DNA of 64,000 nt from Aureispira sp964404215 (GTDB lineage: Bacteria > Bacteroidota > Bacteroidia > Chitinophagales > Saprospiraceae): contig CAYOJF010000010.1 in NCBI GenBank assembly GCA_964404215.1, positions 1-64,000 of the forward strand. The letters run 5' to 3'. Below are positions 1-8,528 of the stretch, in pieces (positions within the stretch are counted from its first letter, which is position 1; every line of letters starts with the position of its first letter). The position numbers and the translations under genes were made by a program. The notes under the pieces are model-generated. The model searched no databases. It was not told the origin of the DNA and saw nothing but the letters and a program-made list of their open reading frames with translations.

Positions 1-42
1 GAGGTAAGTAGCTTACTCTGAAGTTGGAAAAATGTCCTTTAA

Positions 43-387
43 ATGAAAAAACAATCCAAAATAATTGAAAAAAAATATCAACAAGCTCAGGAATGCCCCA
101 TCACTCTATTCATGAATCAAATTGGAGGAAAATGGAAACCTGTTATCATCTGGCTTCTATTTTTGAATAAGGTCATGCGATTCAACGAGCTAGATAAAGC
201 CATTGATGGTATCAGTCAAAAAATGTTATCGAAACAATTGAAAGATTTAGAGAAAATAGATATTATTCAACGAACAGTTTATCCTGTTATTCCTCCTAAA
301 GTGGAATATCAATTGACTGCAAAAGGTAAATCACTAAAAGAAAGCTTAACGCTTATTATGGAATGGAGTAAGCAACACTTAAAGTAA
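43..387 (+). CDS. HxlR-family winged-helix transcriptional regulator
   Basis: A 114-residue protein that is one HxlR-type winged helix. Seen: the N-terminal Cys in ECPITLFMNQIGGKWKP, typical of the family (CPV...L.GGKW), then an ISQKMLSKQL recognition-helix region and a PPKVEYQLTAKG wing. HxlR proteins are dimeric DNA-binding repressors or activators, often responding to electrophiles or redox stress through that conserved Cys. The region upstream has a small inverted repeat (GTAAG TAG CTTAC, 4-16) that could be an operator, but the window begins here and no divergent partner gene can be seen. Target unknown. The family call is strong. Confidence 0.93.
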   Translation: MKKQSKIIEKKYQQAQECPITLFMNQIGGKWKPVIIWLLFLNKVMRFNELDKAIDGISQKMLSKQLKDLEKIDIIQRTVYPVIPPKVEYQLTAKGKSLKESLTLIMEWSKQHLK

Positions 388-560
388 TTTAGTACCTAGT
401 TGAGGAGCGATTCCTAGTCTTTTTTACGCTTTCAATCATAACGATTCGTTTATAAAAAACGGTAGACATATATCTCTATTTCTATCGCTATGGAACCAAC
501 AGAACAATCATATCGTTTCCCAATGATATATTCTCTCATTTTATTAAAAATAATACCCCA

Positions 561-1334
561 ATGAAAAATTTAATTATCACACTATGCTTTGCTTTATTTT
601 GGACAAGTCATGTGCTTAGTCAAAATGAAGATACACTATCATCAATGAGACAACTTACTAAAGAGCTTATAAATGTCTCAGGACAAGAACAAGCTTATTA
701 TGATGCTGTTGATACAATATTTGAAGTGGAACGTAAATTTATTTCCATGATATTTGGTGAACCTTATTTTGATACATTGTTGGTAAATACAAAAAAAAAT
801 GCTCTCGACTTGATAATACAAAAGCAAATAAAGATTTATTCAAAACATCTTACTATAAAAGAATTAGCTGCTTTTGTCAAATTTTATCAAACACCTGAGG
901 GTTACTCAGCAATCAAAAAAATGTCTTTTTGTGCTGATGAGATAATGTTAGCCAATGAACTATTAATAAAAAAAATAGCTGAAGATATTATTAATGATTT
1001 GAGACCTAAAAAAAATGAAAAATTCAATCTAGAAATTGAAGAAGACTGCTCTCACTTCAAAAAGGGTAGGTTTTATATGATTGTTGGACCTAATCAACAG
1101 AAAATTAGTATCACTAGAAAAGACACTGTACAAACTGAAAATATTGATGGCAAAACCTCAAAATATAAAATAAAGTGGCTTAGAAATAACCGCTATTCCA
1201 TTCGAAAGTGGAATGACAATGAGGAAAAAGTACTTATTGTCAATATTTATGAAGCTACTGAAAATTCTTATAAATTTATTGCAGCATTTGATGATGACTA
1301 CTTCATGACAGGCGAGGTTTTTATCGAAAAATAG
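561..1334 (+). CDS. Exported DUF2059 domain protein
   Basis: A 257-residue protein with a signal peptide (residues 1-20, ending HVLSQ). Residues about 60-130 match the DUF2059 pattern: an amphipathic helical segment with ...YSKHLTIKELAAFVKFYQTPEG. DUF2059 proteins are periplasmic and of unknown biochemical role. The last 90 residues (charged, beta-rich, ending YFMTGEVFIEK) extend beyond the usual domain and I do not recognise them. The gene stands alone and ends at a strong bidirectional terminator shared with the convergent DUF547 gene. Confidence 0.8.
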   Translation: MKNLIITLCFALFWTSHVLSQNEDTLSSMRQLTKELINVSGQEQAYYDAVDTIFEVERKFISMIFGEPYFDTLLVNTKKNALDLIIQKQIKIYSKHLTIKELAAFVKFYQTPEGYSAIKKMSFCADEIMLANELLIKKIAEDIINDLRPKKNEKFNLEIEEDCSHFKKGRFYMIVGPNQQKISITRKDTVQTENIDGKTSKYKIKWLRNNRYSIRKWNDNEEKVLIVNIYEATENSYKFIAAFDDDYFMTGEVFIEK

Positions 1335-1361
1335 ACTAGGTCAAATTGATTCCTGTATAAC

Positions 1362-1402
1362 AAAAACAGCAGCTTCTCAAGTTATGAGAAACTGCTGTTT
1401 TT
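1362..1402. terminator. Bidirectional intrinsic terminator
   Basis: Perfect 11-bp outer arms (AAAAACAGCAG / CTGCTGTTTTT), one mismatch, then a 6-bp inner arm (TTCTCA / TGAGAA) with a 5-nt loop. It has T-tracts on both strands and lies between the convergent DUF2059 (+) and DUF547 (-) genes, so it can serve both. Confidence 0.92.
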
Positions 1403-1425
1403 TGTTATTTATTCTAAAACTAACC

Positions 1426-2550
1426 TTATTGCTTATTCAAGCTCCAGTCATATTCTTTAAACATTACTTTAGCATTGTCTTTTATTGTAGTCGTACTGTA
1501 TTTTTGGAAATAAGGAATAATCTTGTCACTTCCTCCAAAGTCTCCAGCATACCAGTTAAAAATTTGAGAAGCATCAATCTTCTTTGCACTCGCTGAATTG
1601 TATTTGCTATTATTGATAAATGCTTTTGCCTGAGCGGCATAATAACGCTGGACATTGCTCTCCGTCCAAGCTTTGTTCAATAGAGGTGGGCAAGATGCAG
1701 CAGCACAATTGACAGCAAAATGAACACGAGGCTCTTTGAATCGCTTCAATAACATATCTTTTTCAATTTTATTGAGGGTGTAAGACTTACCACCTATTTT
1801 GATCGTACGTTTGTCCCAAACCTTTCCTCCATCAATATCCATAACACTCTTAACGGGATACTCTTTCACGATAGTCGAAATAGTAAACGCATTATATAAA
1901 TTGATCCAATAAGCCATTTCTTTATTTTTAGACCAATTGCTTTGAGGTGGATTTTGTGCTAATAGATCCAAATAAGCTTTCAATTTAGCTTCCTCTTTCT
2001 TCAAGCCACTATAGTTAACTCCTCCTGAACTATTGACGTATTTACGCAATAAACCATCAAAAATATCGTGACTCAATACCGCTTTCTCTACAACAGGTGG
2101 TGGCGGTGGTGGTGTATTTGATACCGTTGTTTCTTTCACGGCAGCTTTAGTTGTAGAAGGCAATACTTCTTCTGAAACAGATGGTGGTGGTGGTGTGTTG
2201 TTAGTAGTACTAGTTACTCTATTTACAGGAGTACTATTTACTCTTTCTGATGTGGCTGGGGTAGTCGAAGTGGCAGGAGTAGTAGATGATGAATTACTGG
2301 TCAACTGAGCTTTTACGACAGCAGCTTCGCCTTCTCCTACATTACCATTTAGATCATCCACTATATCTTCTTGAACTGTATTTGGGTCTATTACAGTTTC
2401 ACCTTCCATTGGCTTTGCTTCCACTGAAGCAGCCTCCGTATTGGTAGTAGCAACTGTAGTAACTGTGTCTTGTGTGACCGATGGCTGTTCACTAGAACAA
2501 GACACCATAAAGAAAGCAATAATTAATAAACTGAAAATTAAATTTTTCAT
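1426..2550 (-). CDS. DUF547 domain lipoprotein with low-complexity Thr/Pro linker
   Basis: The start is taken at the second Met (MKNLIFSLL), which gives a clean lipoprotein signal ending VSC|SS; the ORF itself opens 7 codons earlier. After the lipobox come about 130 residues of low-complexity Thr/Ser/Ala/Pro sequence with TTPATS repeats and two proline runs (PPPPSV, PPPPPPVV). The C-terminal ~210 residues are a DUF547 domain: FDGLLRKYVNSSGGVNYSGLK, MAYWINLYNAFTI, HFAVNCAAASCPPL. DUF547 is a conserved domain of unknown function, common in outer-membrane-facing proteins; its conserved Cys/His residues are present. Probably anchored in a membrane with the domain held out on the linker. Confidence 0.88.
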   Translation of the reverse strand: MKNLIFSLLIIAFFMVSCSSEQPSVTQDTVTTVATTNTEAASVEAKPMEGETVIDPNTVQEDIVDDLNGNVGEGEAAVVKAQLTSNSSSTTPATSTTPATSERVNSTPVNRVTSTTNNTPPPPSVSEEVLPSTTKAAVKETTVSNTPPPPPPVVEKAVLSHDIFDGLLRKYVNSSGGVNYSGLKKEEAKLKAYLDLLAQNPPQSNWSKNKEMAYWINLYNAFTISTIVKEYPVKSVMDIDGGKVWDKRTIKIGGKSYTLNKIEKDMLLKRFKEPRVHFAVNCAAASCPPLLNKAWTESNVQRYYAAQAKAFINNSKYNSASAKKIDASQIFNWYAGDFGGSDKIIPYFQKYSTTTIKDNAKVMFKEYDWSLNKQ

Positions 2551-2625
2551 AGATTTTGTAGCTTTTATCAAAATTAAAAATTGTTTAGCAAGGGGTTTTG
2601 CCTATCTTTATTGGTAAGTGTCCTC

Positions 2626-2653
2626 AATTTATTACCTTGAAAGGTAATAAATT
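2626..2653. promoter_or_regulatory. Perfect 28-bp palindrome upstream of the DUF547 gene
   Basis: The arms are 13 bp each with a 2-nt centre: AATTTATTACCTT GA AAGGTAATAAATT. It lies about 75 bp upstream of the chosen DUF547 start and 180 bp upstream of the divergent small gene at 2832. No T-tract follows on either strand, so it does not look like a terminator. It could be a dimeric repressor operator or an RNA hairpin in the DUF547 leader. Confidence 0.5.
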
Positions 2654-2751
2654 ATATTTCCTTTATTTGCGTAACCATACAAATACTTTTCTAACAAAAA
2701 AGTTTATTTACATCTCTTTATTTGTTAGATAATCACCTTCATTTACTAGTC

Positions 2752-2802
2752 TTAGGGCATATTTAAGAAGTAGCTTTCATCTACAAACACCTGATTATAA
2801 AT
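2752..2802. repeat. Degenerate end fragment of the mosaic intergenic repeat
   Basis: Aligns by eye with the left end of the repeat at 7457-7637: both have (A/G)TTTAAGAA(T/G)TA(A/G)CTT followed by CTRCAAAYRCYTGATT. No matching right end was found nearby, so this is read as a decayed or solo end. Confidence 0.45.
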
Positions 2803-2831
2803 AACTTAAACTTCAAACTCCTTGATATACT

Positions 2832-3221
2832 ATGTGTTTACTTCCCGATACATTTAAACTTTGTAGCTGTGATGCTACTCAGCTATCTCCAGATGAAATT
2901 GGTTGGATACTCAAAAGAGTTAATCCCAACAAAAAAATTAATCGGATAATGGGCAAGCCTGCCTTTCGCACGATTCCTCAGGGCATTTCAGATATTCAGG
3001 CACATATCGTAGAGCAACTCAATCAACGTAATTGTTTTGATTTCGACTATACTCCTAATACTAATGATAGACTCTCTATACGTACACAAACTGATACGAT
3101 CACTTGGGTACATTTTCATTATCAATCCTCTAAATGGAAGATTGACGAAAGTACTAAATTTAGTACTTGGCGTCAAAAATCTGAATCTTATAAAAAGGGT
3201 CATATCCAGTGCCTAGACTAA
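2832..3221 (+). CDS. Small hypothetical protein, 129 residues
   Basis: I do not assign a function. The protein begins MCLLPDTFKLCSCD, a Cys-rich start, then PDEIGWILKRVNPNKK. The middle is beta-like and soluble, with no signal peptide or membrane segment. Bacteroidota genomes carry short proteins with a similar KLC.C......W.L.R start, which supports coding (from memory, not searched). It starts at an ATG and ends 6 bp before the convergent M23 peptidase gene. The reading frame on the opposite strand (2988-3203) is shorter and lacks family features. Confidence 0.55.
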   Translation: MCLLPDTFKLCSCDATQLSPDEIGWILKRVNPNKKINRIMGKPAFRTIPQGISDIQAHIVEQLNQRNCFDFDYTPNTNDRLSIRTQTDTITWVHFHYQSSKWKIDESTKFSTWRQKSESYKKGHIQCLD

Positions 3222-3227
3222 AAACAA

Positions 3228-4178
3228 CTATAACTCATCTAAAAAAACAACCCCATCAAACGCTTTTGAGCTAAATGGTAAATCTAATCGAGGAGCCCGT
3301 TCATAAGCCTCTACATAGGGATTTAGTTTGACATCAAAACGTGTTGGATAATAATTCATTTGTATGATTGTATTAGCTGCACGTTCCTCTACATTTTGTA
3401 TTTGCTTTAGTCGCTCTCGTTCGCTAGCTGTTTTGCATCCTGCAATGATTTCAAGTACTTTACTGGTATCATACACCGAAGGTTTATAGTCCGAAATCGA
3501 CTCCTCTCCATCGAATGGAGTCGGTAAATCTCCTGCTCGCCACAAAGTAGATTTACCCTCATAAGGAAAAGGATCAATTGGTCGTCCATTTAGCCATACA
3601 TTAAAATGGACATGAGGGATTCCAAACGGAAAAGTCACCACAGCGTCTAATCCACTATACCCTGACAATGCAATTGCTTCCCCCCTTTTTAGTTCTTGCC
3701 CTACTTTGACTTGAGCTCTTGCCAAATGGGCATAACAAGTCATTAATCCTTGACCGTGGTCTATGAATATTTTTAGGCCTCCTCTGTTGAATTCCGACAA
3801 AATAGCCACTACTCTACCTGCTGCTGCTGTACAGACCTGGCTACCTACTGGAATAGAAAAATCAGTTCCATTATGACTATCATAAGTCAATCTTTTACCT
3901 CTAAAATCTTTTACTTGAGTCTTTTTGACTGACCAGCCTGCTTCTATTGGTGTTTGTGTGTGATTGACCAAATTGGACAAAATTACTTTGTTTTTGACAT
4001 AAGGCTTACCTAACCATAGCTTAGGAGATACAATAGGATGAAACTGCGATAAACTGGATAGCCCAAATTTAGACCCTGGGACATCTTCCTGCCCTGCCAG
4101 TGCTATTTTAGCTTGTTTCATTCTGGTTTTGAAGGGAGACAACCCTAGTACTTCTCCAAAAAACTTTAGTCGTTTCAT
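3228..4178 (-). CDS. M23-family metallopeptidase (LytM-like)
   Basis: A 316-residue putative peptidoglycan endopeptidase. The M23 zinc site is visible: H102 and D106 in HNGTD, H151 in CYAHL, and H189/H191 in HVHF; the order and spacing are as in LytM. No signal peptide or membrane segment is obvious, and the first ~80 residues (KRLKFFGEVLGLSPF...) are unassigned, so export is uncertain. The gene is followed downstream by a convergent gene and preceded, 9 bp away, by an SGNH hydrolase, suggesting co-transcription. The substrate (cell-wall cross-bridge or another peptide) is inferred from the family. Confidence 0.88.
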   Translation of the reverse strand: MKRLKFFGEVLGLSPFKTRMKQAKIALAGQEDVPGSKFGLSSLSQFHPIVSPKLWLGKPYVKNKVILSNLVNHTQTPIEAGWSVKKTQVKDFRGKRLTYDSHNGTDFSIPVGSQVCTAAAGRVVAILSEFNRGGLKIFIDHGQGLMTCYAHLARAQVKVGQELKRGEAIALSGYSGLDAVVTFPFGIPHVHFNVWLNGRPIDPFPYEGKSTLWRAGDLPTPFDGEESISDYKPSVYDTSKVLEIIAGCKTASERERLKQIQNVEERAANTIIQMNYYPTRFDVKLNPYVEAYERAPRLDLPFSSKAFDGVVFLDEL

Positions 4179-4187
4179 AGCTATGTA

Positions 4188-4952
4188 TTATAATTTAGAA
4201 TAGATAAAATTGGCAAAGTCTTTTGCCCAAATTTGATAGGTCAATAAAGAGGGGTGTACCCCATCGCTAAAAAAATCTTTTGGATTGCCTGCTATATTCC
4301 ACCTTTTTTGCCATATATCTAGCTGGATAACTTCTGCATTGTAATGCCAATTAGAGTGATTGTCCGTTAGGGAGATTAGTTCTTTGCCAAAAAGCTCCAC
4401 CAAATTACCAATAGAAAACTTAATTAAGCGAGTAAAAGCAGGAAATTCTTTAATGGGAGGCATGTTCAGAATTCCAATTGGCGTATCTGGAAAATATTGT
4501 TCCAAAATAATTAAGAGCTGTTTCATTTCCTTCCTAAAGTTAGTAGGATTTCCTAACTCAAATGCATTGTTTCCACCTAAACCAATGACAATTAAGTCAG
4601 GTTTTTTATCTAAAATCTTAGGAATCAATCGTTTCCTTACTTTTCGAACAGTGTAACCACTTTTGGCAACTACTTCCCAATTGATATTGTATTGTGTCTT
4701 TTCGGCTAACTCTTTTGCCAAAGTCCCAACAAATCCATCCTCATGTGTTACGGCACCTACCCCAGCCATAGTACTCTCTCCGATTGCCAAAAGGTTGAAA
4801 TCTTGATGGGCGTTCGTGATGAATACACGACCAAAAGGAATTTTTGCCTCTGGTAGAGCAGGGATTTTTTTTCTAATTTGTTTACCTTGCCAGTACAGTA
4901 AAGGTAGTAAGGGAATCGTAATTATCGCTCCCAGTAGGTATCTACTATTCAT
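4188..4952 (-). CDS. Membrane-anchored SGNH/GDSL hydrolase
   Basis: A 254-residue protein with one N-terminal membrane segment (residues ~5-21). The SGNH blocks are present: block I as LLAIGESTMAGVG with Ser60 as nucleophile, block III as GLGGNNAF (~residues 125-131), and block V as DGVHPS near the C terminus, giving the Asp/His pair. These enzymes are esterases or acyl-hydrolases of lipids or glycans; the substrate is not predictable here. It lies between the M23 peptidase and the AlkC-like gene on the same strand with gaps of 9 and 5 bp, so the three form a likely operon. Confidence 0.88.
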   Translation of the reverse strand: MNSRYLLGAIITIPLLPLLYWQGKQIRKKIPALPEAKIPFGRVFITNAHQDFNLLAIGESTMAGVGAVTHEDGFVGTLAKELAEKTQYNINWEVVAKSGYTVRKVRKRLIPKILDKKPDLIVIGLGGNNAFELGNPTNFRKEMKQLLIILEQYFPDTPIGILNMPPIKEFPAFTRLIKFSIGNLVELFGKELISLTDNHSNWHYNAEVIQLDIWQKRWNIAGNPKDFFSDGVHPSLLTYQIWAKDFANFIYSKL

Positions 4953-4957
4953 TGCTC

Positions 4958-6067
4958 TTAGTTAGTTACGTCAAACTCTAGTCTTTCCAATTCGTTTCCA
5001 TTGATCACTAACGCTACTTGATGTAGCCCTGCATGATATTTTCTAGTAGAAATAATCTTGAAGGATTGTCTTCGTTCTACCCTAGTTGCACTATGAGGTG
5101 CATATTCCTTTTCACTGATTTTAAATACCTTTCTGGAAAGCGTTCCATTTGCTTTATGATAATAAATAGCATATTCTAATCGAATTTTCAGAGCAATAGT
5201 TGCTAAATTTTTTAGCTCGAATTGAAAAACTAAATAATCCCCCACTTCAACTGTAGGCGTATCAATTTGCACATTTTCTACCAAAATTTGGTCAATCGCC
5301 CCAAAACCAAATAACTGCATCAAAGATTGATTTCCTGCTTTGAGTAATGTACGACAAGCATGCTTAACGACCCAATCAATCTCTTTTTGGTAGCCATACC
5401 AATCATGAGCAATTTTTACGACCAGTTCTGGATGATCTTTTGAAATATCATTTAGGTTATTAGCTACACTCCTCCTGACGGACTCTGATGGATCTCCTTT
5501 CAGACGATTCAACATGGATAACAATGGAGTAGGATCTTTTTTAAGAGCAGGTAATGCTGCTCCCCAAGGCAATCTAGGACGAAATCCCTCACTAGACAAT
5601 CGCCTTACCATAGGTGCCTTATGTTTAGACCATTCCTCCATTTGTTGTTGCATTACAGTAGGATATTTCATAATAAATGGACGCACCGCAAATTCTGCAC
5701 TCACAAAAACAGTAATTTCCTCTAAGGCAGCTATAGACAATTCGTAATCATCTATACCATAATAGGCTACAAAATCAGGTAAAAAAAGGTACTCAATAGT
5801 ATGTTCCTCTACTCCATTGGTTTGTACTTCTCGTAACAATCTCAATAAAAAATCTATTTGCTGAGCATAAGTTCGCCCTGCTAGAACTGTTCCCAGAGAT
5901 GTTGTAATATGCCTCATCCGTTGTTTGAGCTCTAATTCCTCCCATGGATATTGTTGAATACATTGGAGCAGATCCTTGCCTTCTATATCTGGATCTATTG
6001 CTTTTATATTGATGAGGAATTTTTCAAAAAAAGCCTCATTGTATAAATATTTTAATGGTGTTGCCAT
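4958..6067 (-). CDS. AlkC-type DNA alkylation repair glycosylase (HEAT-like) with C-terminal Ig-like domain
   Basis: The start is placed at the Met of MATPLKYLYNE (the ORF opens 3 codons earlier). Residues ~1-245 are helical HEAT-like repeats with the AlkC signature region (PFIMKYPTVMQQQMEEWSKH, RRLSSEGFRPRLPWG, SVRRSVANNLNDISKDHPELV). The last ~100 residues are beta-rich (VEVGDYLVFQFELKNLATIALKIRLEYAIYY) like the Ig-like domain that some AlkC proteins carry. AlkC enzymes excise N3-methyladenine-type lesions without base flipping. It is the first gene of a probable operon with the SGNH hydrolase and M23 peptidase, a pairing that has no obvious functional sense. Confidence 0.85.
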   Translation of the reverse strand: MATPLKYLYNEAFFEKFLINIKAIDPDIEGKDLLQCIQQYPWEELELKQRMRHITTSLGTVLAGRTYAQQIDFLLRLLREVQTNGVEEHTIEYLFLPDFVAYYGIDDYELSIAALEEITVFVSAEFAVRPFIMKYPTVMQQQMEEWSKHKAPMVRRLSSEGFRPRLPWGAALPALKKDPTPLLSMLNRLKGDPSESVRRSVANNLNDISKDHPELVVKIAHDWYGYQKEIDWVVKHACRTLLKAGNQSLMQLFGFGAIDQILVENVQIDTPTVEVGDYLVFQFELKNLATIALKIRLEYAIYYHKANGTLSRKVFKISEKEYAPHSATRVERRQSFKIISTRKYHAGLHQVALVINGNELERLEFDVTN

Positions 6068-6175
6068 ATCTATCATTTATCGAATTCTTCAAAACTTAAG
6101 TAACCCATTTAGACAAAATGAGCCATCCCTAACATTAGGAACGGCTCATTTCTATACCTCTATTTCTATTACTTG

Positions 6176-7120
6176 TTAGTTCGCTACAGCAGTCCCTTTA
6201 TGTTGAGCTGCTTGCTGCATTCCATGCTCTTTTGCTTTACGCTCCAAACGCATAGATGAAGTCAATTTTTTACGAGCAAAAAGAGGTCCTAATATGTACT
6301 GCTTGAATACATATCCCCAGAAATATTTTTCATTCAAAGAAGGATCAATCTTGTCTGCTACTTTAGCATGTGCTTCAGGAGTTAAACTCCAGTGTAGGTT
6401 AGCATTCATGTGGTGTACAGTATGAAATCCATTATTAAACAAACAGAAGTTCAGTGAGCCAAATCCAGTTCCTACAATATTACGTGAGTGGTTAAACTCT
6501 GACTCTTCATCAGCATGTACATGTTGGATATAGTTGAATACGACCACCGAGTACAATGAAAATTGTTGTGGAATCACAACTAGTATCAATGCTGCTACCC
6601 AATTAAGATATAAAAAAGTACCAATCCACGCTGCTATCGCTGCAATCTGTACAATACATAACCAAAAATCACCACGATTTTTTCTGTAACGCTCTTGCAA
6701 ATACTCTCTAATAGCAATCCCTTGGTAGTAGTTACTTACAGCAGGGTAAGTTAACAGAACCCAAAGTTTATTACTTTCTGAGTATCGATAAGTTTTGGTG
6801 TAATCTGGCTCTTTGTTATTGTGTTTATGATGATTTCTATTGTGTGTAGGAATCCAAGCAAATACTGGTGTTCCATAAAAAAATGACAACCACAATTCCA
6901 TCACACGATTCATAGGCTCTGACTTGAACATAGAAACATGCATTGTATTGTGTGCAATAACCGAAACTGTCACTGCCATGAATAAATGCCATACATAAAA
7001 ACCAGCCCATGCGGCTGTACCTAATTCCCAGCTATCCCATGTAGTCCACATAAACACAAACAATGATGTTGTGATGACCATGAACAATAGGGTTTTCAAA
7101 TCTGCTGTATACTTCAACAT
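6176..7120 (-). CDS. Membrane fatty acid desaturase
   Basis: The start is taken at MLKYTADLK, 12 codons into the ORF, as the preceding codons are Lys/Tyr-rich leader sequence. The protein has several membrane helices and the three histidine boxes of the integral-membrane di-iron desaturases: HNTMH (HxxxH), HNRNHH (HxxHH) and HTVHH (HxxHH) in FHTVHHM. It would introduce a double bond (or hydroxyl) into an acyl chain in the inner membrane. It is transcribed away from the acyltransferase at 7690, with which it shares a long intergenic region that holds a mosaic repeat. Confidence 0.9.
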   Translation of the reverse strand: MLKYTADLKTLLFMVITTSLFVFMWTTWDSWELGTAAWAGFYVWHLFMAVTVSVIAHNTMHVSMFKSEPMNRVMELWLSFFYGTPVFAWIPTHNRNHHKHNNKEPDYTKTYRYSESNKLWVLLTYPAVSNYYQGIAIREYLQERYRKNRGDFWLCIVQIAAIAAWIGTFLYLNWVAALILVVIPQQFSLYSVVVFNYIQHVHADEESEFNHSRNIVGTGFGSLNFCLFNNGFHTVHHMNANLHWSLTPEAHAKVADKIDPSLNEKYFWGYVFKQYILGPLFARKKLTSSMRLERKAKEHGMQQAAQHKGTAVAN

Positions 7121-7456
7121 TTTAATATATTTTTTTGTTAGAAAAAGTCCGACCAAAAAAGCTGTTGCTTTTAAGCACTGTAAAAGTACTAAGTTTTGAC
7201 TGAAATTTATCTATTTTCAGGTACTTAAAAAAAACACAAAAAATACAAACCACTGATTATCAACAAAGTGCATTCAGAGGTATTTTTAGTTAAGAACTTT
7301 ATTTAGTAGATTTGCATTTTTAATAGGTATATATTTTGTTATTCGCATAATTATAACATCTGTTCAATTTTTCATTCATTACTTTTTTTAGAGCAGTCGG
7401 ACAAAAAGAATTGTACGATAAAAAGATTAGTTTTAATGCTCAATTAATTTAATACC

Positions 7457-7637
7457 TTAGAGGATGTTTAAGAATTAACTTCAAGCTGCAAATGCTTGAT
7501 TTAGAATTTTATGACACCTTTTTTGAGTCGTGATAGCTAAGGCTATCAAACTCAAAAAGAGGCTTATTAAATCCAAAATCAATTCATTTTCGCCCAAATC
7601 GTTGATTTGAAAGAACTTAATTTTTAAACATGCTCTT
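7457..7637. repeat. Mosaic intergenic repeat, copy A (palindrome-ended)
   Basis: It fills much of the 530-bp gap between the desaturase and acyltransferase genes. The left end TTAGAGGATGTTTAAGAATT and the right end (7611-7637), read on the other strand as TAAGAGCATGTTTAAAAATT, form an imperfect inverted repeat. The interior has GATAGC TAAG GCTATC (7537-7552), a module also seen in the copy at 52661-52886, followed by a GAGGCTTATTAA tract. No ORF lies inside. The rest of the gap (7157-7456) is AT-rich with one TAGATTTG (7307-7314) resembling a Bacteroidetes -7 element and nothing else I can name. Confidence 0.75.
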
Positions 7638-7689
7638 ACTGAAATTGAATAGATCTACTACCATCCTCTAATTAAAATACAATTATAAT

Positions 7690-8487
7690 ATGTCTCCATT
7701 TAGAATAGATAATCTTTCTGCTCCCACAAGAATGATGATTTTGACCATGCAACGATTTTGGTTTATTTGGTGTTCTTTTGTCTTCTTAGCAACAGGATTA
7801 GGGGCCTTAGGTTTTTATATGCTCATCTTTAATTTATTTGAGCGAGAAAAAGCGACTCAATATACTTATATCGTCACTAAATGGTGGGGCAAAATTCTAC
7901 TTGCCTTCATGCTCGTACGAGTTACGAGTGAAGGAACAGAACACCTTCAAGAAGAAAACTCTTGTGTCATTGTTAGCAATCATCTATCCATGTGTGACAT
8001 TCCTGTTTGTATGGCAACCTCTCCTACCAACTTTTCTTTTTTAGCAAAAAAAGAAGCCGATCGAGTACCTGTTGTAGGTTACTTAGCCCGTAATATGCAT
8101 GTCTATGTCGACCGTAAAAGCAAACAAAGCCGCAAGGAGACTGCAGAACGCATGCAACAGCACTTATATAATGGAAATTCTATACTGATTTATCCAGAAG
8201 GAACTAGAAATACCTCTGAAGATCCACTCAATAGTTTTTATGATGGGGCATTCAAATTAGCTATAGAAACTCAAAAACCATTGGTTATTACGACGATTTG
8301 TGGATCTCAAAAAATATCTACTCCTAAACACCCTTTTAGAGCGAGTCCAGCTTGGGTGCACACCATTTGGGAAGAGCCAATTTCAACCGTTGGGATGACA
8401 CTAGAAGACATTCCTCGTCTAAAAGAAATTACCCGTGCTCGAATGATTGGTAACTTGGAAGGCTACTATGCAGAGTACCCTGCATAG
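7690..8487 (+). CDS. 1-acyl-sn-glycerol-3-phosphate acyltransferase family (PlsC-like)
   Basis: A 265-residue protein with an N-terminal membrane hairpin (residues ~22-50) and a PlsC acyltransferase domain. Catalytic motif I HX4D is H98...D103 in SNHLSMCD; motif III is YPEGTRNT. The family transfers acyl chains from acyl-CoA or acyl-ACP to lysophospholipid, making phosphatidic acid or related lipids at the cytoplasmic membrane. Which lysolipid is used is unknown. It follows a mosaic repeat, and its neighbour across the gap is the divergent desaturase, another lipid gene, though no shared regulation can be shown. Confidence 0.9.
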   Translation: MSPFRIDNLSAPTRMMILTMQRFWFIWCSFVFLATGLGALGFYMLIFNLFEREKATQYTYIVTKWWGKILLAFMLVRVTSEGTEHLQEENSCVIVSNHLSMCDIPVCMATSPTNFSFLAKKEADRVPVVGYLARNMHVYVDRKSKQSRKETAERMQQHLYNGNSILIYPEGTRNTSEDPLNSFYDGAFKLAIETQKPLVITTICGSQKISTPKHPFRASPAWVHTIWEEPISTVGMTLEDIPRLKEITRARMIGNLEGYYAEYPA

Positions 8488-8528
8488 TGAAATAGACATC
8501 TCAACTTCTAGATTAACCTACAATAAAA

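Noticed and set aside
1384..1596. Open frame of 70 codons on the + strand
   Set aside because: It runs across the terminator and the antisense of the DUF547 gene; no family features.
2090..2290. Tandem GGTGGT/GTAGT-rich tract
   Set aside because: It is the coding sequence of the Pro/Thr linker of the DUF547 lipoprotein, not a non-coding satellite.
2988..3203. Antisense frame of 71 codons
   Set aside because: Fully inside the small gene at 2832 on the other strand; shorter and without start context.
4360..4656. 98-codon frame opposite the SGNH hydrolase
   Set aside because: Antisense shadow; the SGNH motifs are on the minus strand.
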